DNA of 28,319 bases, from assembly GCA_964428355.1 (NCBI GenBank), contig CAYRYU010000093.1, positions 1-28,319 on the forward strand, read 5' to 3'. The DNA comes from CAYRYU01 sp964428355. GTDB lineage: Bacteria > Muiribacteriota > Ozemobacteria > Ozemobacterales > Ozemobacteraceae. Under the pieces are notes generated by a model, which was not told the DNA's origin, ran no database searches, and saw only the letters and a program-made list of their open reading frames with translations. Each line of letters starts with the position of its first letter. Within the stretch, counting starts at the first letter, position 1. Positions 16,777-25,758 of the stretch are shown piece after piece. The position numbers and the translations under genes are program-made.

Positions 16777-17313
16777 TTACTCGTCTTTCCACCCGAACCT
16801 GTCCGCTTCGAGATTTTCCTTCAGTGAACAGGGATAGATGAGCCGTTTGAGGACGTGCTCCTCGGTTCCCGATGGATGTGAACTGACGAGGATCTCGACG
16901 AAATACGCACGGCGGGCTCCAATTGCCTGCCCACGAATCTTGACATGGACGTTCAAATCGCGGGCGAACGGATGGACACGGGGTGGGGAACCGTCCCCGA
17001 CAGGTGTGAAGGTCCTGGTATAGCCCAGATTCTCCGGCGCGGGCCCATATGCCACCCGGGCCTTCCCCGGCCCTTCCTTCATCTCGATCACCATCTCGTC
17101 TTCCCTCGGGAGATCGATGCGGCCCGCCCTTTCGATGTCCTGCTCCATCCTGGACATCAGGATCGCCGCGTTCTGGACGTTTGTCAGGTGGCTCGAACCC
17201 TTGTGGGAAATCCGGATTCCGCTGGTCATCAGCCTTGTAATGGCTAGCGAAAGAAGGCTTCCGATCAGGGTCGCGATAAGGATTTCGGATAACGTGACAC
17301 CCCTCCGCCTCAC
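16777..17313 (-). CDS. PilW/GspJ-like minor pseudopilin, second cluster (178 aa)
   Basis: The N-terminus is MRRRGVTLSEILIATLIG: prepilin peptidase site after Gly5, Glu at +5, then a hydrophobic helix. A periplasmic domain of about 150 residues follows. The start is GTG at 17313, which overlaps the preceding stop (GTGA) and has GGAGG at spacing 5; the frame is open further upstream, but those residues lie inside the neighbour. It is the last gene of a triplet in the same order as 4449-7839. It is about 90 residues shorter than its counterpart in the first cluster, so the two have diverged. It is followed by 29 bp and then the sigma-70 promoter of the next unit. Confidence 0.85.
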   Translation of the reverse strand: MRRRGVTLSEILIATLIGSLLSLAITRLMTSGIRISHKGSSHLTNVQNAAILMSRMEQDIERAGRIDLPREDEMVIEMKEGPGKARVAYGPAPENLGYTRTFTPVGDGSPPRVHPFARDLNVHVKIRGQAIGARRAYFVEILVSSHPSGTEEHVLKRLIYPCSLKENLEADRFGWKDE

Positions 17314-17771
17314 TTTGTCCTCCCCCGGAAAAGAAGACTCGTCAGCGCGAACGATTTTTCGATACCCGAGCTGTTCCATGTCACCCTCGCCTGGAGGATG
17401 CGGTATTCGATCGGCCAGTCGGTCAAACCCTGCTCGGGAGAACGTTCTACAACGTTGAGATACCGCCTGAACCTGGAATCGACTTCGGCTCCGCCGGGAA
17501 TGGACTTAACCTCCTTGTCGGGATACTCCGCGTGCGTCATCCCGTCGAACCCTACGGCATGCCCGTAGTCGATGATTTCCGCGGCGTAGGAATGTGCCAT
17601 TATCTCGTCCCGGGTCATCATGGCTCCTAGGTTCCCCTGGGAGAAGACATAGAATATGGGAAGGATCCCTACCGCAAGCACGAAGAGCGCGATCATTACT
17701 TCGACCAGTGACAGCCCTCTGCAACGCACTGCCCTGCCCGCCTCGGACAACGATGAAGACGCTGGGTTCAT
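17310..17771 (-). CDS. PilV/GspI-like minor pseudopilin, second cluster (153 aa)
   Basis: The class III signal CRGLSLVEVMIALFVLAVG has Gly at -1, Leu at +1 and Glu at +5, with a leader of 19 residues that is longer than usual. The hydrophobic helix is followed by about 110 residues with a mainly helical then beta pattern, as in PilV/GspI proteins. The ATG at 17771 lies 4 bp after the upstream stop and has GAGG at spacing 9. The gene overlaps the following start by 4 bp. It is close in size to the first-cluster member (159 residues), supporting duplication of the whole triplet. The longer reading frame upstream of 17771 is discarded because it lies within the neighbour. Confidence 0.84.
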   Translation of the reverse strand: MNPASSSLSEAGRAVRCRGLSLVEVMIALFVLAVGILPIFYVFSQGNLGAMMTRDEIMAHSYAAEIIDYGHAVGFDGMTHAEYPDKEVKSIPGGAEVDSRFRRYLNVVERSPEQGLTDWPIEYRILQARVTWNSSGIEKSFALTSLLFRGRTK

Positions 17772-17775
17772 CGGG

Positions 17776-20016
17776 TCAATCCTCGTATTCCGGTACAAGC
17801 GAAAAGCTGAAGCCCAGGACTGGCTTTTCGGAAACCGGGTCGGCCATGGGGGGTGAATCCCTGGGGAGGGACGGAACGGCCGCGAGGCCTGGGTGGAAGT
17901 GGAGCTTGCCCCCGGGGAAACGGGCAATCTCGGCGGGGGAATCGCACAGCCGCTTCATTGAAACCGCACCCACGAGCTTCGTATCCGGGTTTCCGGCGAA
18001 GACCGTCTTCCCGTTGGCGATCAGGTGCGCCTGGATTACCGCTCCCGCAGGAGTTTCGAGGCGGATGTCGCCCGAAAGGGCCGCGAGCTGTAGGATCACC
18101 TTGCTTCTCGATTCCGCCAGCGGCTGGATGGAGTTCCGGATGAAGATATCCCCCTCCTCCAGGTGGATTCCTCCGTTTCCCATGATCGTGAGGTTGCGGT
18201 CCAGAACCAGTTTTCTCTCAGAATGCCGTATCAGGACGAGGCCGTCGAGGGTGAGTACATCCCTCCAGAGCAGGCCCCTCCGCTGGAGGGCCGTCCAGAC
18301 GTCGGTGTCTCCACCTTCGGGGATGGAAATCACGTAGGAATACCGGGCTGGATTTTTCAGGGGACCCAGGAAAGGCGCAAGCTCGTGGAGGTCGGTGGCG
18401 GCGGGGACCGCTCCCTTGAACGGCTCGGGAATACCGTGCCGCTGGATGCGGGAGATGTTCCCCAGGATGAAATCGTATATCGGATCGCCCTCGAACGCCT
18501 TCCAGGGATCTGGAATCCCCCGGTTTCTCGAGAAGGCGATTCCCATGTTGACAGGCCGGCTTGCAATGAACGAACTGTAGAACATCAGATACTTCTTCAT
18601 CTCCTCGGGGTTGGCCCCGGAGCCGATCATCCCCGCCTCCCGAAGGAGCGCGAGCCGGCCGGTCGGGGTGTCCGTCTCGATCATGAATTTGACCGGATCG
18701 TCATACAGATGCAGACGTTCACGCTGGCGGGGGCTGTTCCATGGGGGCCCGGTCAGCCTGGGGCACTGGTAGCAACGGGCGAGCAGGATGTGACCGTATA
18801 CCTCGCCGAGAACCAGCGTTGGTGACCGGTTCGCATCCACCCCGTGAAGCCGGAAGATCGAACTCTCCTGTATCCGGTATCCATCCCGGAGCCGTGGCCA
18901 GAAGAGGGACATCGCCTCCTGGCGGATCAGGTCGTAGAACTTGCTCACCTCCGGATGGCTGCTGGGAGAACATCCCACTTCCATCTGAAAGACGTCCAGC
19001 TTGTCCCCGGAAGCGGTCTGGGTGGCAATGACCCTCACGAAACCATCTCCACTCGATGGCTTGCGGAACATCTGGAAACTCTCCCCCGCGGGGCCGTCCA
19101 ACCGGACCGGGTGGGAGTAACCCATGTTGAGCATCAGGCGCGTGTTTCCGCCGAGATAGACCAGACCACGGGGGTTGGTCACGAAATCCCGGAAGGTATT
19201 CTCGACGAACGGAGGCTGGTTCGGAAGGGTCCCTCCGTCGTTGTCCAGAATGAGAGGGCGTGCGGGGGAATCGTCGTTGACCTTGCCGTTTTCATCCTGT
19301 CTCACCCGGTTATAATCGTAGGTGGCTTCCTGGCCGGTGAAGCCGGCGTCCTCGACGTAGAGCGTGAACTTGGACAACACGGGAACCAACGTCGCGCAAA
19401 CCTTTACGCGGCACTTGAACCCGAACTCTTCGGTCAGGAGCGGATAACCGGGCTTGTTCAGGTTGACCGTCACCGGCAGATGGACCGTTCCCCTTTTTTC
19501 CCTTGGAAAGCCGTTTTCCGCGAGTCCGAACTCCTGGAAATCTTCAGGCTCGCAACGGAAACCGATCTCGAATGAGAAGGTGCCGAGACGCTCCAGGGGT
19601 TCAACGAGATCCCGTGTGATGGAATACAGGTCGCTCGTGGGGACCTCTCTCAGGTTGACGACCCCGGTAACTCGTTCCATCAACTTTTTCGGCTTTGCAA
19701 GTTCCCTGAACAGCGGGAACAGGGATGGTGAGTTGTCGGTGGTCTCGGGAAACGGACCACCCTCGTTCTGAGCCAGCATGGGACCGAACTGGAGCTTGTG
19801 GACTGCGAGGGTGGCGAGTGCCCGGGCCACTCTCGACATGGTCGCCTGCTTCTCTCCTCTTGATCGGAGATGCTTCTGCATCGTCATGTAGTTGAGATAC
19901 CCCACGGCGTACAAGGCGATTCCGAAAAGGAGACCGAGCGCGACCAGAAGCACGGAGCCCTTTCGAAGATAGGCGAAGAACCGGTTCTTTTTCATCGGTC
20001 CGCCATGGTCAGGCAT
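17776..20016 (-). CDS. Long PilX/GspK-like pseudopilus protein, second cluster (746 aa)
   Basis: The N-terminus has RKGS followed by a hydrophobic helix (SVLLVALGLLFGIALYAVG) and no Glu at +5, as in PilX/GspK. Like its counterpart at 5725-7839 it is two to three times longer than usual members. The region around residues 590-690 contains regular short strands (KLVLDRNLTIMG, GDIRLETPAGAVIQAH) that suggest a beta-helix, followed by a Pro-rich tail. ATG 20016 is used here; ATG 19995 (MKKNRFF) is equally possible since neither has a strong ribosome site. It follows the SH3-like gene by 49 bp and precedes the PilV-like gene by 4 bp, so it belongs to one message. It probably caps a pseudopilus tip. 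Confidence 0.75.
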   Translation of the reverse strand: MPDHGGPMKKNRFFAYLRKGSVLLVALGLLFGIALYAVGYLNYMTMQKHLRSRGEKQATMSRVARALATLAVHKLQFGPMLAQNEGGPFPETTDNSPSLFPLFRELAKPKKLMERVTGVVNLREVPTSDLYSITRDLVEPLERLGTFSFEIGFRCEPEDFQEFGLAENGFPREKRGTVHLPVTVNLNKPGYPLLTEEFGFKCRVKVCATLVPVLSKFTLYVEDAGFTGQEATYDYNRVRQDENGKVNDDSPARPLILDNDGGTLPNQPPFVENTFRDFVTNPRGLVYLGGNTRLMLNMGYSHPVRLDGPAGESFQMFRKPSSGDGFVRVIATQTASGDKLDVFQMEVGCSPSSHPEVSKFYDLIRQEAMSLFWPRLRDGYRIQESSIFRLHGVDANRSPTLVLGEVYGHILLARCYQCPRLTGPPWNSPRQRERLHLYDDPVKFMIETDTPTGRLALLREAGMIGSGANPEEMKKYLMFYSSFIASRPVNMGIAFSRNRGIPDPWKAFEGDPIYDFILGNISRIQRHGIPEPFKGAVPAATDLHELAPFLGPLKNPARYSYVISIPEGGDTDVWTALQRRGLLWRDVLTLDGLVLIRHSERKLVLDRNLTIMGNGGIHLEEGDIFIRNSIQPLAESRSKVILQLAALSGDIRLETPAGAVIQAHLIANGKTVFAGNPDTKLVGAVSMKRLCDSPAEIARFPGGKLHFHPGLAAVPSLPRDSPPMADPVSEKPVLGFSFSLVPEYED

Positions 20017-20065
20017 CCGTGCCCGCTTTTCGCTGGCACGGAAGTGCTTCCCGGGATTCGGAATT

Positions 20066-20560
20066 TCACCTGTTCTCCGGCCTTGGGGGAATGTCCGCCA
20101 TGAAGGATGCGACGATCCTGGGATCCGCTGTGGGAAGCGCTTGCCGCATCCGGTCAGGGTTCCTGTCCTCGAAAGGATCGTGGGCTTCGCGGAGAAATCT
20201 CAGAAGAACGGGTTCTCCCGCCCCTCCGGTTGCCGGATCGTCATCCTTGAATCTCAGGTAGGAAGCCCAGGCCCATCCGCCCTCGGGGAACTTCCCGCAA
20301 GTTATGCGGGCGAAGAAACCTGAAACCTCCTTGATCTGCACGGTGTCCCCGTTCGATACGAACCCCAGCTTCGGTGCGGATTGCGAAGGAGCGCTGAAAA
20401 CGAGAAGGTTTCCCCCATACGGCTGTCCGGTCGGGACTCCGGCGACCTCGGCGTCGCGTTGCTGTGTGGATTCCTGGGCGTCGCCCGGAACCCATCCGAA
20501 AAAGACGGCCACCCCGACGATGAAGGCCATCCGTAACGCCGAAATCAACCGGTTCTGCAT
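20066..20560 (-). CDS. Secreted protein with bacterial SH3-like domain (164 aa)
   Basis: A signal peptide of about 28 residues (hydrophobic core AFIVGVAVFFGWV, cleavage probably after GDA) is followed by an SH3b-like domain at about 50-105. This has a segment FSAPSQSAPKLGFV, NGDTVQIKEV and GGWAWASYLRF, the usual strand order of SH3_3 domains. Such domains bind peptidoglycan or peptides outside the membrane. The C-terminal 60 residues are Pro/Arg/Asp-rich. The ATG at 20560 has a strong ribosome site (AGGAGGAAG). It lies 37 bp after the end of the giant HEAT gene and 49 bp before the second PilX-like gene. It takes the place that FecR holds in the first cluster. Confidence 0.8.
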   Translation of the reverse strand: MQNRLISALRMAFIVGVAVFFGWVPGDAQESTQQRDAEVAGVPTGQPYGGNLLVFSAPSQSAPKLGFVSNGDTVQIKEVSGFFARITCGKFPEGGWAWASYLRFKDDDPATGGAGEPVLLRFLREAHDPFEDRNPDRMRQALPTADPRIVASFMADIPPRPENR

Positions 20561-20597
20561 GGAATTCTTCCTCCTCTTCGACTGAATCCGTTCTTGA

Positions 20598-23500
20598 TCA
20601 GTAGATTTTCAACAGATCCGCTTCGAGCCTCTGGGGGGTCTTGCGACCNNNNNNNNNNNNNNNNNNNNNNNNNNNNNNNNNNNNNNNNNNNNNNNNNNNN
20701 NNNNNNNNNNNNNNNNNNNNNNNNNNNNNNNNNNNNNNNNNNNNNNNNCCTGACCTCCGAAAAACAGGAGAACCAGAACCAGAACGCCCGCGAGTCCCAG
20801 CCCGGCAATCAGCGTATGCGGGTCCAGTTTTTCTGCCAGGCCCGCAAGATCGGCACCCGGAGAGGTCTGGGCGGCAGGTGGGGCTGGGGTTTCCGCCGGT
20901 TCGGTCCGCGTTTTCTGGATGCTTTGCCAGGAGTAAGCGGGAGGGTTCTTGCCACGCTCCAGTTCTTCTCGAGCCGAACCCCTGGCTTTCTCGAGAACCT
21001 CCGACACCGACGGATAGAGCGCGGGATTCCCGGCCCGGATGATTTCAGCGGCCTGGGGGAGCAGGCTCGCGAATGGAAGTGCCTTTGCGGAGTCCGATTC
21101 CTCGGCCGCCCCGACCATCTGGACTAGCAGATCGAAGGAAAAATTGGGGGCGAGAATGGTCCAGGCCTGCTTGACCAGCGCAGCATCGGTTTCCTTCGAG
21201 AGAAAGGCGATCAGGGTGTCCTTGACGGTCAGGAAATCGAATTCGGCCGCGGCGAAAAGTCCGAGACTTCTTTCCCCGGGCCGGGCCGAGCCCAGCATCT
21301 GCTCCGCGCAGGTCAACGCCTGCCGCTTGTCGTGGCGGAGAAATCGACGGATCGCGCTTCCCCTCACCTCGGGAAAACCCGAGTGGAGGAACCGGGGGAG
21401 CTGGGCAAGGAGCTCCTCGGGGGAAAGGCTTTCCAGCGCCTCGATTGCGGCTGCAACGAGCAATGGGGAAGGGTTCTTGAGGAAAGGCCTGACCACGACA
21501 AGATCGGATTCGCTTCCGCATTCCCCGACGACATTGAGGAGGAGGCACCGCGTAGTCTCCGCCGTTTTCTCGCTTTTCAGGAGCTGGTGGATCTCGGTTC
21601 GCCTGGAAGCGAAGTTGGTTTTCGAAACCGAATCGATCCAGGACGTGACTTCCGCTTTCGGCGTGGGAGCCGAAGGAGCAATTGGGGTGGGCTCGGGTTC
21701 CGCCCGGCCCGACTCGGCTGTTTCGGGCCTGGCAACGGTTGAAGGAGCCGCGGGACAGATCGATTCGATGGCCGAGATGATTTCGGGGTCCCTTTCCCCC
21801 GTGGCATGCTTCCGAAGGAGTGCTCGAACCTCCTCGGGAGCGTGGGGAAAAACTGCGGACAACCTTCTTACCGCACCGAGACGGTTTTCCGGATGCTCAG
21901 ACTCGAGGAGCGCTCCGGATTGTTCGATGGCCAACCGGATCTTCCGTTTCCGGAACTCCTCCTTCAGATCGACCAGGATCTCATTGGGATTCTTGTCTAC
22001 CAATCCTGACCTGGAAAGATTTGCCAGGACACCCGCAAGGATCTCCTCGACCAGGAGACGTTTGCTGCCAAAGGAGGCTTCCCGGATTTCCAGGAGCTTC
22101 ATGGGCGAGTCGGGAAGGGGGTTGGTCCGGAACAGGAGTCCCACCTTCCTTATCAGCTCGACGTCCTCTTCCATCCCGGCAAATTTCAGGAGCCGCGATT
22201 CGATCGCGGGAAAGGGCAGGAAAAATGCATTCTGAAGCGCGGAACTGCGCTCGATGCTGGATTCCGAGAAAAGGGCTCCTTCGAAATGCCGGAGGGCTTC
22301 ACGGGAATCCCACTTGTACAAAAGCCTGGTTCCGTAGGACCGGATTCCCAGGTTCGGGTGGGAAAGAAGGTATTTGAGGTGGGGTTTCAGGTCTTCCGGA
22401 TTGACACGCTCCAGGGCATCCGCCGCGGTGAGGGCGATCCGGGGATCGTCGTGGGAACAGAATGATTCGATGCGTCCGCCATCCCGCGAGGTTCCAGCCT
22501 GCTTCAGGAATCCCAGGATGAAGGGGAGAATCGGCTGTGGAAGTCGCCACCAGCCGTGCTTACGGAGGCTGTTGGCCGCGGCGGGGAAATCCGGCCTAGC
22601 GATCCGGTCGAGGACATCGGCCAGGAGTTTCAGGTCAGGGTCAGGTCGGTGAAGAATCCTTTCGAGGGCCACGAGGGGAGGTTCCCTGCTTCTCTCCTCG
22701 GACCTTGCCGAACGTCTCGACAGGATCAGGTCGATGTGGAAGGATTTGAACGGGTCGGGTGTCCCCCCTTTGATACCTTCGAGAACCTCGACCTGGGCGG
22801 TCGAAAGGGCCGTGGGTCGCAGCCTCAGGAGTGCCTGGAACGCAACGACNNNNNNNNNNNNNNNNNNNNNNNNNNNNNNNNNNNNNNNNNNNNNNNNNNN
22901 NNNNNNNNNNNNNNNNNNNNNNNNNNNNNNNNNNNNNNNNNNNNNNNNNGGGCGGTCGAAAGGGCCGTGGGTCGCAGCCTCAGGAGTGCCTGGAACGCAA
23001 CGACGGGGTCGGGGGAGAGGGCTTCCCCGAGCTCCTCCGCCGAAACCCCGACGGTCCCCGCCGCGGGTCCGTGGAGGGACGGTTGCGTTGCCGGCGTGCT
23101 GGCCGTCTCCGCAGCCTCAGATCGCAGCATGCGGATCCGGGTCACCGAATACTCCGGTTCCGGTGCGGAAACACTCCCTTGCGCCTCCGGCAGGGGAGGG
23201 CCTCCTGTTTCAATTTCCCGGGGGATGGAACCCGAAAGCTCCTGAATGAATGGCTGGAGCTTTCGACCTTGCTCGGACTCCGGATCGGGGGCCTGTTTGA
23301 TGATTTCGAGGAGGACGTCCGGGGAAAGATGCTTCCCAAGGAAAGCCGTGAGGGCGCGAAGGTTTCCCTGGTCGGTTTCCTGTGAAAAGGATGCGACGAG
23401 GGGTTCCTCGATGGAGGGAAAATCGAAAGCGTCGAGGGCGAAAATTGCCACCCTCCTCCGGAGGGATTGCGTCGAAAAGATGAATTGGGAAAGGATCTCG

Positions 23501-24840
23501 AGTCCTTTCTGCTTCTGGATGGAAGGAAGGAGCCTGAGGATCTCCACCTGCTCCTCGAGGGAGGCCTCCGCCAGGAGTGCGTCACAGCGCTCGAGGGCGT
23601 ATGTGGGCTTTTCACGTGCCAGGACCGCGAAGGCCCTTACACGAATGCTTTCCTGCTCCTGTGGTTGGGCTTTCCCAGGCAGCTTTTCGAGAACCCCGAG
23701 GCATTTCCCGAGGCGCTCCCTGAATGCCGGATCGGTCTCATTCGAAAAATGGGATGCGAGAACCGATCTGGCATCGATGTCCCCGTTTTTGGCAAGCTCC
23801 AGAAGCCTTCCCGCGGCGGTTCTTCGGACCTCCAGCCTTTCATCGAGCAGGTGTGCCCGGCATCGTTCGACGACCGCCCGCTGCTTCCCCGCCCGGTACC
23901 GGGACTGAAGTTCGGCCATCAACCCTTCCGCCGTCTTGCCTTCAGAGTCGGCCTTTGAAAGCTGGGTTACAATTCCGATGATGATCTTCTTGAGTTCTCC
24001 GCGCCTGGCCTCGTTGGATGTCTCGTAGATATCGACCAGCTTCAGGGCGGTCTCGATGGATGGGTTAACCAGGAACAGTTTCCCCGCCCCCTGGAGCATC
24101 TCCGGATCTTCCTCTGCAGCCAAGAAACGGAGGAGCAGCCCTTCGATTCTCGGAAAGGGGAAGAAATAGGCATGGAAAAGCGCGGCCTTCCTCTCTTCCG
24201 GTCGATCGGACATGAGGAGGGCTTCGAAATGCTTCGAGGCTTCCTGGGGATCCCAGCGGTGGAGGAGGCGGATCGCCTGGGACCGGACTTCCGGTAGTGG
24301 GTTGGAAAGAAGCGGGACGATGAGTTCCTTGAGTGCTTCCGGGTTGATCTTTTCGAGAACCTCCACGGCGGCGGAAAGCACCCGCGGGTTTCCAAGTTTG
24401 CAGAGGGCGATGAGGGCAGGGATGTCGTCGGGAGTTCCATGCCTGCGGAAGAACTTCAGAAGGTGAGGCTGAAGATGCGGATCGAAACTGTGCAAACCAC
24501 GATTCCGGAGAGCCTGGATTGCCGGAAGGACCGAATTCTCGGGCAACGACCGGAGGAGGGTTATCAGGGAGAACCCATCCAACGGCGAGCGATCGAGTAT
24601 CTCTTCGACCTTTTCCAGGGTCGGAGGAGACGCTTGATCGGGGGAAGCCATGGACAAGAGCGCCCAAAGCCTCGTAGCCGTTGCCGGGTCGGTTTCCTCC
24701 TTGGCCATCTCAGCCAGTCTGGAGACCATTTCCGGGTTCCAGGCGAATCCTTCGAGGCGGGGAAGAACGGAAACCTGCGTCTCCTTGTCAGGAGACCGGA
24801 TATCGGAGATCAGGGCATCCAATGGGTCCGGTCCAGCCAT
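20598..24840 (-). CDS. Giant membrane-anchored HEAT-repeat protein with a duplicated module
   Basis: Joining the contigs at the 55-bp overlap around 22850-22949 gives one frame with at least 1,312 visible residues up to the second gap. Two copies of the same module lie at about 1-540 and 630-1230, separated by a Pro/Ala/Ser-rich linker; both share blocks such as AFDFPS/EFDFLT and FPFPRIEGLLLRF/LPFPAIESRLLKF with the 783-residue protein. One membrane helix at about 1290-1310 is followed by the gap at 20649-20748. After that gap, the frame ending RLEADLLKIY at 20598 looks more like coding sequence than the one ending at 20609. The start is ATG 24840, chosen for GGAGGGGG at spacing about 5; a TTG at 24894 is rejected. 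A cytoplasmic scaffold is likely. It was split by the assembly into two apparent genes. Confidence 0.8.
20649..20748. other. Assembly gap (100 N), size unknown
   Basis: The flanks do not overlap, so real sequence is missing. The gap removes the segment just after the membrane helix of the giant HEAT protein, where the 783-residue paralogue has a C-terminal domain of about 90 residues. Confidence 0.95.
22795..23004. other. Assembly gap (N at 22850-22949) with 55-bp overlapping flanks; likely false
   Basis: Bases 22795-22849 and 22950-23004 are identical over 55 bases. Collapsing them deletes 155 bases and joins the two HEAT frames without a stop: 59 sense codons lie between the overlap and the GTG at 22672 that otherwise looks like a start. 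Confidence 0.9.
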
Positions 24841-24941
24841 CTCCCCCTCCGGGTGTTTTCGAACCAAGATAGCGGCATTTACCCATGAGGTCAACCCGAA
24901 CGGCAGTTGCAGGACTTCCCCGAGGGACCCGTGGCTCTAAG

Positions 24942-25007
24942 GCCCCCAAAGCAAGCCCAAGAGTCACCTGGGGGCACCCCCACATTCGCTGGGTCGGTTC
25001 GCCGACC
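24942..25007 (-). terminator. Cluster of hairpins between the YgjP-like gene and the giant HEAT gene
   Basis: Three pairings are visible: GGTCGG/CCGACC (24992-25007, loop of 4), TGGGGG/CCCCCA (24969-24982, loop of 2), and GCCCCCA (24942-24948) with TGGGGGC (24969-24975); the last two exclude each other. They sit between the stop at 25026 and the start at 24840. No T run follows, so a factor-independent terminator is not proven; an attenuator is possible. Confidence 0.4.
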
Positions 25008-25025
25008 GCAGAACGGCGCGACGGA

Positions 25026-25658
25026 CTACCCGCACTCCAATCGAGCTTTTCGCTTTTCCCATTCTGGGATCAGTCGTTGAAGAAGGCGGAAAAAGGCGGC
25101 GTTGTGGTGCGGATAGATCAGATGGCACAACTCGTGGGCTATGACATAGTCGATGCACTGGAGGGGAGCTTTCAAAAGTTCCGTGTTGAGGGTAATTCGG
25201 CCTGAGGGGGAACAACTACCCCAACGCTTCTTCATACGGCGAATTGAAAGAATCGGCCTTTTTATGGATAGACGCTGAAAGGGAGGCAAGAGGAGATCAA
25301 GGCGACGGTTGAAGAGGGTCTTCGCATGATCAGACTGCCAGGCATGGAGAAGCTTCTCGACGCCAGCGGAATCAATAGGACCACATACCGTGATCTCGAA
25401 GAAAGCTCCTCTGAGGGCGACCCGTGAGGTATCTCCAGGCTGGACCTTCAGCCGATACTGACGCCCGAGAAACAAATGAGTTTCCCCCCCGACGAAACGG
25501 GGCCCGACGGGGAGTGGCTGGAACTGCTGAAAGTAAGCCACTTGCCGGGCTATCCAAGCGGCCCGACGCTTCAGGCGGAGGCGGATCGATTCGGGGTCAG
25601 TGCCGATGGGTGCCAGGGCCGTGATCGTCGAGTCGGGGTGGACCGTGATCGAAAGCTG
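25026..25658 (-). CDS. YgjP-like (WLM/M48-type) metallopeptidase, start lost in gap
   Basis: About 211 C-terminal residues are visible. They include the LSITVHPDSTITALAP N-terminal strand motif, a central Arg-rich helix, RRMKKRWGSCS and HELCHLIYPHHNAAF. The HExxH-type motif supplies two zinc ligands and the catalytic Glu; a later His in HHNAAF would be the third. The gene ends at TAG 25026. YgjP-like proteins are often encoded next to type I restriction genes, as here, but their role there is not established. Only some 15-25 residues should be missing. The single long frame that runs through the Ns from HsdR into this gene is an accident of the gap length, not a fusion. Confidence 0.88.
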   Translation of the reverse strand, partial: QLSITVHPDSTITALAPIGTDPESIRLRLKRRAAWIARQVAYFQQFQPLPVGPRFVGGETHLFLGRQYRLKVQPGDTSRVALRGAFFEITVCGPIDSAGVEKLLHAWQSDHAKTLFNRRLDLLLPPFQRLSIKRPILSIRRMKKRWGSCSPSGRITLNTELLKAPLQCIDYVIAHELCHLIYPHHNAAFFRLLQRLIPEWEKRKARLECG

Positions 25659-25758
25659 NNNNNNNNNNNNNNNNNNNNNNNNNNNNNNNNNNNNNNNNNN
25701 NNNNNNNNNNNNNNNNNNNNNNNNNNNNNNNNNNNNNNNNNNNNNNNNNNNNNNNNNN
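25659..25758. other. Assembly gap (100 N) between HsdR and the YgjP-like gene
   Basis: The flanks share no overlap. The missing part must hold the end of HsdR (probably more than 100 residues, by comparison with the family) and the start of the YgjP-like gene. Confidence 0.95.

Noticed and set aside
16595..16792. 65-codon minus-strand frame with GTG start between the second pseudopilin triplet and the methyltransferase
   Set aside because: Its codons (GTA, ATA, CTA) differ from all neighbours and a strong sigma-70 promoter lies inside it. It ends directly at the methyltransferase start, most likely by chance.
20545..20808. 87-codon minus-strand frame through the third gap
   Set aside because: It depends on the arbitrary N length and overlaps the start of the SH3-like gene.
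21039..22235. 398-codon plus-strand frame opposite the giant HEAT gene
   Set aside because: It is Ser/Arg-rich and low in complexity, typical of an antisense frame of a GC-rich gene.
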